Shown: positions 53,801-63,221 of the stretch, one piece after another | How positions within the stretch are numbered: the first letter of the stretch is position 1 | How the letters are laid out: each line of letters starts with the position of its first letter | DNA from: Limanda limanda | Taxonomy: Eukaryota; Chordata; Actinopteri; Pleuronectiformes; Pleuronectidae | DNA length: 64,000 nt | NCBI RefSeq assembly: GCF_963576545.1 | Contig: NW_026870394.1 | Span: 496,001 to 560,000 of the forward strand | Direction of reading: 5' to 3' | Made by a program: the position numbers and the translations under genes | The notes under the pieces: model-generated | What the model saw: the letters and a program-made list of their open reading frames with translations, nothing else | What the model was told of the DNA's origin: nothing | The model's database searches: none

Positions 53801-55996
53801 ATCCCTAACCCTAACCCTAACCCTTCCGAAAGTCGGAGAAGCTCAAGGATGGTACCGATCGATGCGCGCTACCCCATTTAGTGGGGGTAGAGCCTACTTG
53901 CAAGTCTCTCCGACCTTCACAAAAAAAGTTATTCAAGAATATCTCTTTCTCCTATGTGCTTTCATCCCTAACCCTAACCCTAACCCTTCCGAAAGTCGGA
54001 GAAGCTCAAGGATGGTACTGATCGATGCGCGCAACCCCATTTAGTGGGGGTAGAGCCTACTTGCAAGTCTCTCCGACCTTCACAAAAAAAGTTATTCAAG
54101 AATATCTCCTCAGATTTGGGGGAATTTCGTCGGTCGACCTCTTCCGAAGGTCGTACAAGCTCGGGGATGGTACCAATCGATCTGCAGGACCCAAATTAGT
54201 CCAGATGCAACCACTTTCCAAGTCTCTCCGACCTTCACAAAAAAAGTTATTCAAGAATATCTCTTTCTCCTATGTGCTTTCATCCCTAACCCTAACCCTA
54301 ACCCTTCCGAAAGTCGGAGAAGCTCAATGATGGTACCGATCGATGCGCGCTACCCCATTTAGTGGGGGTAGAGCCTACTTGCAAGTCTCTCCGACCTTCA
54401 CAAAAAAAGTTATTCAAGAATATCTCTTTCTCCTATGTGCTTTCATCCCTAACCCTAACCCTAACCCTTCCGAAAGTCGGAGAAGCTCAAGGATGGTACC
54501 GATCGATGCGCGCTACCCCATTTAGTGGGGGTAGAGCCTACTTGCAAGTCTCTCCGACCTTCACAAAAAAAGTTATTCAAGAATATCTCCTCAGATTTGG
54601 GGGAATTTCGTCGGTCGACCTCTTCCGAAGGTCGTACAAGCTCGGGGATGGTACCAATCGATCCGCAGGACCCAAATTAGTCCAGATGCAACCACTTTCC
54701 AAGTCTCTCCGACCTTCACAAAAAAAGTTATTCAAGAATATCTCTTTCTCCTATGTGCTTTCATCCCTAACCCTAACCCTAACCCTTCCGAAAGTCGGAG
54801 AAGCTCAAGGATGGTACCGATCGATGCGCGCTACCCCATTTAGTGGGGGTAGAGCCTACTTGCAAGTCTCTCCGACCTTCACAAAAAAGGTTATTCAAGA
54901 ATATCTCCTCAGATTTGGGGGAATTTCGTCGGTCGACCTCTTCCGAAGGTCGTACAAGCTCGGGGATGGTACCAATCGATCCGCAGGACCCAAATTAGTC
55001 CAGATGCAACCACTTTCCAAGTCTCTCCGACCTTCACAAAAAAAGTTATTCAAGAATATCTCTTTCTCCTATGTGCTTTCATCCCTAACCCTAACCCTAA
55101 CCCTTCCGAAAGTCGGAGAAGCTCAAGGATGGTACCGATCGATGCGCGCTACCCCATTTAGTGGGGGTAGAGCCTACTTGCAAGTCTCTCCGACCTTCAC
55201 AAAAAAAGTTATTCAAGAATATCTCCTCAGATTTGGGGGAATTTCGTCGGTCGACCTCTTCCGAAGGTCGTACAAGCTCGGGGATGGTACCAATCGATCC
55301 GCAGGACCCAAATTAGTCCAGATGCAACTACTTTCCAAGTCTCTCCGACCTTCACAAAAAAAGTTATTCAAGAATATCTCTTTCTCCTATGTGCTTTCAT
55401 CCCTAACCCTAACCCTAACCCTTCCGAAAGTCGGAGAAGCTCAAGGATGGTACCGATCGATGCGCGCTACCCCATTTAGTGGGGGTAGAGCCTACTTGCA
55501 AGTCTCTCCGACCTTCACAAAAAAAGTTATTCAAGAATATCTCTTTCTCCTATGTGCTTTCATCCCTAACCCTAACCCTAACCCTTCCGAAAGTCGGAGA
55601 AGCTCAAGGATGGTACCGATCGATGCGCGCTACCCCATTTAGTGGGGGTAGAGCCTACTTGCAAGTCTCTCCGACCTTCACAAAAAAAGTTATTCAAGAA
55701 TATCTCTTTCTCCTATGTGCTTTCATCCCTAACCCTAACCCTAACCCTTCCGAAAGTCGGAGAAGCTCAAGGATGGTACCGATCGATGCGCGCTACCCCA
55801 TTTAGTGGGGGTAGAGCCTACTTGCAAGTCTCTCCGACCTTCACAAAAAAAGTTATTCAAGAATATCTCTTTCTCCTATGTGCTTTCATCCCTAACCCTA
55901 ACCCTAACCCTTCCAAAAGTCGGAGAAGCTCAAGGATGGTACTGATCGATGCGCGCAACCCCATTTAGTGGGGGTAGAGCCTACTTGCAAGTCTCT
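50837..55996 (+). repeat. Mosaic section with the longest A run and an ABABAB stretch
   Basis: Order: A2, B, A2, B, A9, B, A4, B, A2, B, A, B, A, B, A4. The nine-A run at 51799-53265 is the longest in the window. The alternating stretch at 54391-55507 keeps one reading frame open. Private changes include CTACTCC (50837 monomer), TTCTCTTATG and CTCAGGGATGG (52125), GTAATGCC (53584), CTCAATGATGG (54228) and GCAACTACTTTCC (55190). Confidence 0.88.
51644..51798 (+). repeat. Most diverged B monomer
   Basis: Three substitutions cluster within about 10 bp of the B-specific block (AATGTCGTCGAACGACC for AATTTCGTCGGTCGACC). They remove GGTCGACC and create a perfect GTCGT/ACGAC stem with loop CGA at 51697-51709. 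It also has AAAAAAGG and CTGCAG, two markers otherwise found together in no other B. Confidence 0.9.
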
Positions 55997-58077
55997 CCGA
56001 CCTTCACAAAAAAAGTTATTCAAGAATATCTCCTCAGATTTGGGGGAATTTCGTCGGTCGACCTCTTCCGAAGGTTGTACAAGCTCGGGGATGGTACCAA
56101 TCGATCTGCAGGACCCAAATTAGTCCAGATGCAACCACTTTCCAAGTCTCTCCGACCTTCACAAAAAAAGTTATTCAAGAATATCTCTTTCTCCTATGTG
56201 CTTTCATCCCTAACCCTAACCCTAACCCTTCCGAAAGTCGGAGAAGCTCAAGGATGGTACCGATCGATGCGCGCTACCCCATTTAGTGGGGGTAGAGCCT
56301 ACTTGCAAGTCTCTCCGACCTTCACAAAAAAAGTTATTCAAGAATATCTCTTTCTCCTATGTGCTTTCATCCCTAACCCTAACCCTAACCCTTCCGAAAG
56401 TCGGAGAAGCTCAAGGATGGTACCGATCGATGCGCGCTACCCCATTTAGTGGGGGTAGAGCCTACTTGCAAGTCTCTCCGACCTTCACAAAAAAAGTTAT
56501 TCAAGAATATCTCCTCAGATTTGGGGGAATTTCGTCGGTCGACCTCTTCCGAAGGTCGTACAAGCTCGGGGATGGTACCAATCGATCCGCAGGACCCAAA
56601 TTAGTCCAGATGCAACCACTTTCCAAGTCTCTCCGACCTTCACAAAAAAAGTTATTCAAGAATATCTCTTTCTCCTATGTGCTTTCATCCCTAACCCTAA
56701 CCCTAACCCTTCCGAAAGTCGGAGAAGCTCAAGGATGGTACCGATCGATGCGCGCTACCCCATTTAGTGGGGGTAGAGCCTACTTGCAAGTCTCTCCGAC
56801 CTTCACAAAAAAAGTTATTCAAGAATATCTCTTTCTCCTATGTGCTTTCATCCCTAACCCTAACCCTAACCCTTCCGAAAGTCGGAGAAGCTCAAGGATG
56901 GTACCGATCGATGCGCGCAACCCCATTTAGTGGGGGTAGAGCCTACTTGCAAGTCTCTCCGACCTTCACAAAAAAGGTTATTCAAGAATATCTCCTCAGA
57001 TTTGGGGGAATTTCGTCGGTCGACCTCTTCCGAAGGTCGTACAAGCTCGGGGATGGTACCAATCGATCCGCAGGACCCAAATTAGTCCAGATGCAACCAC
57101 TTTCCAAGTCTCTCCGACCTTCACAAAAAAAGTTATTCAAGAATATCTCTTTCTCCTATGTGCTTTCATCCCTAACCCTAACCCTTCCGAAAGTCGGAGA
57201 AGCTCAAGGATGGTACCGATCGATGCGCGCTACCCCATTTAGTGGGGGTAGAGCCTACTTGCAAGTCTCTCCGACCTTCACAAAAAAAGTTATTCAAGAA
57301 TATCTCCTCAGATTTGGGGGAATTTCGTCGGTCGACCTCTTCCGAAGGTCGTACAAGCTCGGGGATGGTACCAATCGATCTGCAGGACCCAAATTAGTCC
57401 AGATGCAACCACTTTCCAAGTCTCTCCGACCTTCACAAAAAAAGTTATTCAAGAATATCTCTTTCTCCTATGTGCTTTCATCCCTAACCCTAACCCTAAC
57501 CCTTCCGAAAGTCGGAGAAGCTCAAGGATGGTACCGATCGATGCGCGCTACCCCATTTAGTGGGGGTAGAGCCTACTTGCAAGTCTCTCCGACCTTCACA
57601 AAAAAAGTTATTCAAGAATATCTCTTTCTCCTATGTGCTTTCATCCCTAACCCTAACCCTAACCCTTCCGAAAGTCGGAGAAGCTCAAGGATGGTACCGA
57701 TCGATGCGCGCTACCCCATTTAGTGGGGGTAGAGCCTACTTGCAAGTCTCTCCGACCTTCACAAAAAAAGTTATTCAAGAATATCTCTTTCTCCTATGTG
57801 CTTTCATCCCTAACCCTAACCCTAACCCTTCCGAAAGTCGGAGAAGCTCAAGGATGGTACCGATCGATGCGCGCTACCCCATTTAGTGGGGGTAGAGCCT
57901 ACATGCAAGTCTCTCCGACCTTCACAAAAAAAGTTATTCAAGAATATCTCTTTCTCCTATGTGCTTTCATCCCTAACCCTAACCCTAACCCTTCCAAAAG
58001 TCGGAGAAGCTCAAGGATGGTACTGATCGATGCGCGCAACCCCATTTAGTGGGGGTAGAGCCTACTTGCAAGTCTCT
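55997..58077 (+). repeat. 13-mer higher-order unit, right copy (2,081 bp)
   Basis: Order: B, A2, B, A2, B, A, B, A4, matching type I units 10-40 kb to the left. It is 6 bp short because the A at 57114-57270 has only two hexamers. Only its third B carries AAAAAAGG; the first and fourth B have CTGCAG, the local right-hand marker. It is therefore an old or transferred copy that has taken up regional variants. Confidence 0.85.
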
Positions 58078-60335
58078 CCGACCTTCACAAAAAAAGTTAT
58101 TCAAGAATATCTCCTCAGATTTGGGGGAATTTCGTCGGTCGACCTCTTCCGAAGGTCGTACAAGCTCGGGGATGGTACCAATCGATCTGCAGGACCCAAA
58201 TTAGTCCAGATGCAACCACTTTCCAAGTCTCTCCGACCTTCACAAAAAAAGTTATTCAAGAATATCTCTTTCTCCTATGTGCTTTCATCCCTAACCCTAA
58301 CCCTAACCCTTCCGAAAGTCGGAGAAGCTCAAGGATGGTACCGATCGATGCGCGCTACCCCATTTAGTGGGGGTAGAGCCTACTTGCAAGTCTCTCCGAC
58401 CTTCACAAAAAAAGTTATTCAAGAATATCTCTTTCTCCTATGTGCTTTCATCCCTAACCCTAACCCTAACCCTTCCGAAAGTCGGAGAAGCTCAAGGATG
58501 GTACCGATCGATGCGCGCTACCCCATTTAGTGGGGGTAGAGCCTACTTGCAAGTCTCTCCGACCTTCACAAAAAAAGTTATTCAAGAATATCTCCTCAGA
58601 TTTGGGGGAATTTCGTCGGTCGACCTCTTCCGAAGGTCGTACAAGCTCGGGGATGGTACCAATCGATCCGCAGGACCCAAATTAGTCCAGATGCAACCAC
58701 TTTTCAAGTCTCTCCGACCTTCACAAAAAAAGTTATTCAAGAATATCTCTTTCTCCTATGTGCTTTCATCCCTAACCCTAACCCTAACCCTTCCGAAAGT
58801 CGGAGAAGCTCAAGGATGGTACCGATCGATGCGCGCTACCCCATTTAGTGGGGGTAGAGCCTACTTGCAAGTCTCTCCGACCTTCACAAAAAAAGTTATT
58901 CAAGAATATCTCTTTCTCCTATGTGCTTTCATCCCTAACCCTAACCCTAACCCTTCCGAAAGTCGGAGAAGCTCAAGGATGGTACCGATCGATGCGCGCT
59001 ACCCCATTTAGTGGGGGTAGAGCCTACTTGCAAGTCTCTCCGACCTTCACAAAAAAAGTTATTCAAGAATATCTCTTTCTCCTATGTGCTTTCATCCCTA
59101 ACCCTAACCCTAACCCTTCCGAAAGTCGGAGAAGCTCAAGGATGGTACCGATCGATGCGCGCTACCCCATTTAGTGGGGGTAGAGCCTACTTGCAAGTCT
59201 CTCCGACCTTCACAAAAAAAGTTATTCAAGAATATCTCTTTCTCCTATGTGCTTTCATCCCTAACCCTAACCCTAACCCTTCCGAAAGTCGGAGAAGCTC
59301 AAGGATGGTACCGATCGATGCGCGCTACCCCATTTAGTGGGGGTAGAGCCTACATGCAAGTCTCTCCGACCTTCACAAAAAAAGTTATTCAAGAATATCT
59401 CTTTCTCCTATGTGCTTTCATCCCTAACCCTAACCCTAACCCTTCCAAAAGTCGGAGAAGCTCAAGGATGGTACTGATCGATGCGCGCAACCCCATTTAG
59501 TGGGGGTAGAGCCTACTTGCAAGTCTCTCCGACCTTCACAAAAAAAGTTATTCAAGAATATCTCCTCAGATTTGGGGGAATTTCGTCGGTCGACCTCTTC
59601 CGAAGGTCGTACAAGCTCGGGGATGGTACCAATCGATCTGCAGGACCCAAATTAGTCCAGATGCAACCACTTTCCAAGTCTCTCCGACCTTCACAAAAAA
59701 AGTTATTCAAGAATATCTCTTTCTCCTATGTGCTTTCATCCCTAACCCTAACCCTAACCCTTCCGAAAGTCGGAGAAGCTCAAGGATGGTACCGATCGAT
59801 GCGCGCTACCCCATTTAGTGGGGGTAGAGCCTACTTGCAAGTCTCTCCGACCTTCACAAAAAAAGTTATTCAAGAATATCTCTTTCTCCTATGTGCTTTC
59901 ATCCCTAACCCTAACCCTAACCCTTCCGAAAGTCGGAGAAGCTCAAGGATGGTACCGATCGATGCGCGCTACCCCATTTAGTGGGGGTAGAGCCTACTTG
60001 CAAGTCTCTCCGACCTTCACAAAAAAAGTTATTCAAGAATATCTCTTTCTCCTATGTGCTTTCATCCCTAACCCTAACCCTAACCCTTCCGAAAGTCGGA
60101 GAAGCTCAAGGATGGTACCGATCGATGCGCGCTACCCCATTTAGTGGGGGTAGAGCCTACATGCAAGTCTCTCCGACCTTCACAAAAAAAGTTATTCAAG
60201 AATATCTCTTTCTCCTATGTGCTTTCATCCCTAACCCTAACCCTAACCCTTCCAAAAGTCGGAGAAGCTCAAGGATGGTACTGATCGATGCGCGCAACCC
60301 CATTTAGTGGGGGTAGAGCCTACTTGCAAGTCTCT
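58078..60335 (+). repeat. Nested 1,451-bp and 807-bp repeat units
   Basis: A monomers with TACATGC start at 57752, 59203 and 60010, spaced 1,451 and 807 bp apart. Each is followed by an A with TTCCAAAAG, GGTACT and GCAACC, then a CTGCAG B and two A. The longer unit differs by four additional monomers (B with TTTTCAAG, then A3), so the two periods come from one insertion or deletion of a four-monomer piece. Confidence 0.88.
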
Positions 60336-63221
60336 CCGACCTTCACAAAAAAAGTTATTCAAGAATATCTCCTCAGATTTGGGGGAATTTCGTCGGTCGA
60401 CCTCTTCCGAAGGTCGTACAAGCTCGGGGATGGTACCAATCGATCTGCAGGACCCAAATTAGTCCAGATGCAACCACTTTCCAAGTCTCTCCGACCTTCA
60501 CAAAAAAAGTTATTCAAGAATATCTCTTTCTCCTATGTGCTTTCATCCCTAACCCTAACCCTAACCCTTCCGAAAGTCGGAGAAGCTCAAGGATGGTACC
60601 GATCGATGCGCGCTACCCCATTTAGTGGGGGTAGAGCCTACTTGCAAGTCTCTCCGACCTTCACAAAAAAAGTTATTCAAGAATATCTCTTTCTCCTATG
60701 TGCTTTCATCCCTAACCCTAACCCTAACCCTTCCGAAAGTCGGAGAAGCTCAAGGATGGTACCGATCGATGCGCGCTACCCCATTTAGTGGGGGTAGAGC
60801 CTACTTGCAAGTCTCTCCGACCTTCACAAAAAAAGTTATTCAAGAATATCTCCTCAGATTTGGGGGAATTTCGTCGGTCGACCTCTTCCGAAGGTCGTAC
60901 AAGCTCGGGGATGGTACCAATCGATCCGCAGGACCCAAATTAGTCCAGATGCAACCACTTTTCAAGTCTCTCCGACCTTCACAAAAAAAGTTATTCAAGA
61001 ATATCTCTTTCTCCTATGTGCTTTCATCCCTAACCCTAACCCTAACCCTTCCGAAAGTCGGAGAAGCTCAAGGATGGTACCGATCGATGCGCGCTACCCC
61101 ATTTAGTGGGGGTAGAGCCTACTTGCAAGTCTCTCCGACCTTCACAAAAAAAGTTATTCAAGAATATCTCTTTCTCCTATGTGCTTTCATCCCTAACCCT
61201 AACCCTAACCCTTCCGAAAGTCGGAGAAGCTCAAGGATGGTACCGATCGATGCGCGCTACCCCATTTAGTGGGGGTAGAGCCTACTTGCAAGTCTCTCCG
61301 ACCTTCACAAAAAAAGTTATTCAAGAATATCTCTTTCTCCTATGTGCTTTCATCCCTAACCCTAACCCTAACCCTTCCGAAAGTCGGAGAAGCTCAAGGA
61401 TGGTACCGATCGATGCGCGCTACCCCATTTAGTGGGGGTAGAGCCTACTTGCAAGTCTCTCCGACCTTCACAAAAAAAGTTATTCAAGAATATCTCCTCA
61501 GATTTGGGGGAATTTCGTCGGTCGACCTCTTCCGAAGGTCGTACAAGCTCGGGGATGGTACCAATCGATCTGCAGGACCCAAATTAGTCCAGATGCAACC
61601 ACTTTCCAAGTCTCTCCGACCTTCACAAAAAAAGTTATTCAAGAATATCTCTTTCTCCTATGTGCTTTCATCCCTAACCCTAACCCTAACCCTTCCGAAA
61701 GTCGGAGAAGCTCAAGGATGGTACCGATCGATGCGCGCTACCCCATTTAGTGGGGGTAGAGCCTACTTGCAAGTCTCTCCGACCTTCACAAAAAAAGTTA
61801 TTCAAGAATATCTCTTTCTCCTATGTGCTTTCATCCCTAACCCTAACCCTAACCCTTCCGAAAGTCGGAGAAGCTCAAGGATGGTACCGATCGATGCGCG
61901 CTACCCCATTTAGTGGGGGTAGAGCCTACTTGCAAGTCTCTCCGACCTTCACAAAAAAAGTTATTCAAGAATATCTCCTCAGATTTGGGGGAATTTCGTC
62001 GGTCGACCTCTTCCGAAGGTCGTACAAGCTCGGGGATGGTACCAATCGATCCGCAGGACCCAAATTAGTCCAGATGCAACCACTTTTCAAGTCTCTCCGA
62101 CCTTCACAAAAAAAGTTATTCAAGAATATCTCTTTCTCCTATGTGCTTTCATCCCTAACCCTAACCCTAACCCTTCCGAAAGTCGGAGAAGCTCAAGGAT
62201 GGTACCGATCGATGCGCGCTACCCCATTTAGTGGGGGTAGAGCCTACTTGCAAGTCTCTCCGACCTTCACAAAAAAAGTTATTCAAGAATATCTCTTTCT
62301 CCTATGTGCTTTCATCCCTAACCCTAACCCTAACCCTTCCGAAAGTCGGAGAAGCTCAAGGATGGTACCGATCGATGCGCGCTACCCCATTTAGTGGGGG
62401 TAGAGCCTACTTGCAAGTCTCTCCGACCTTCACAAAAAAAGTTATTCAAGAATATCTCTTTCTCCTATGTGCTTTCATCCCTAACCCTAACCCTAACCCT
62501 TCCGAAAGTCGGAGAAGCTCAAGGATGGTACCGATCGATGCGCGCTACCCCATTTAGTGGGGGTAGAGCCTACTTGCAAGTCTCTCCGACCTTCACAAAA
62601 AAAGTTATTCAAGAATATCTCCTCAGATTTGGGGGAATTTCGTCGGTCGACCTCTTCCGAAGGTCGTACAAGCTCGGGGATGGTACCAATCGATCTGCAG
62701 GACCCAAATTAGTCCAGATGCAACCACTTTCCAAGTCTCTCCGACCTTCACAAAAAAAGTTATTCAAGAATATCTCTTTCTCCTATGTGCTTTCATCCCT
62801 AACCCTAACCCTAACCCTTCCGAAAGTCGGAGAAGCTCAAGGATGGTACCGATCGATGCGCGCTACCCCATTTAGTGGGGGTAGAGCCTACTTGCAAGTC
62901 TCTCCGACCTTCACAAAAAAAGTTATTCAAGAATATCTCTTTCTCCTATGTGCTTTCATCCCTAACCCTAACCCTAACCCTTCCGAAAGTCGGAGAAGCT
63001 CAAGGATGGTACCGATCGATGCGCGCTACCCCATTTAGTGGGGGTAGAGCCTACTTGCAAGTCTCTCCGACCTTCACAAAAAAAGTTATTCAAGAATATC
63101 TCCTCAGATTTGGGGGAATTTCGTCGGTCGACCTCTTCCGAAGGTCGTACAAGCTCGGGGATGGTACCAATCGATCCGCAGGACCCAAATTAGTCCAGAT
63201 GCAACCACTTTTCAAGTCTCT
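60336..63221 (+). repeat. 1,125-bp (7-mer) higher-order repeat, two full and one partial copy
   Basis: Order per unit: B with CTGCAG, A2, B with CTTTTCAAG, A3. Copies are 60336-61460, 61461-62585 and 62586-63221 (the last cut short after four monomers). The two B types alternate strictly by their markers. Confidence 0.93.
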
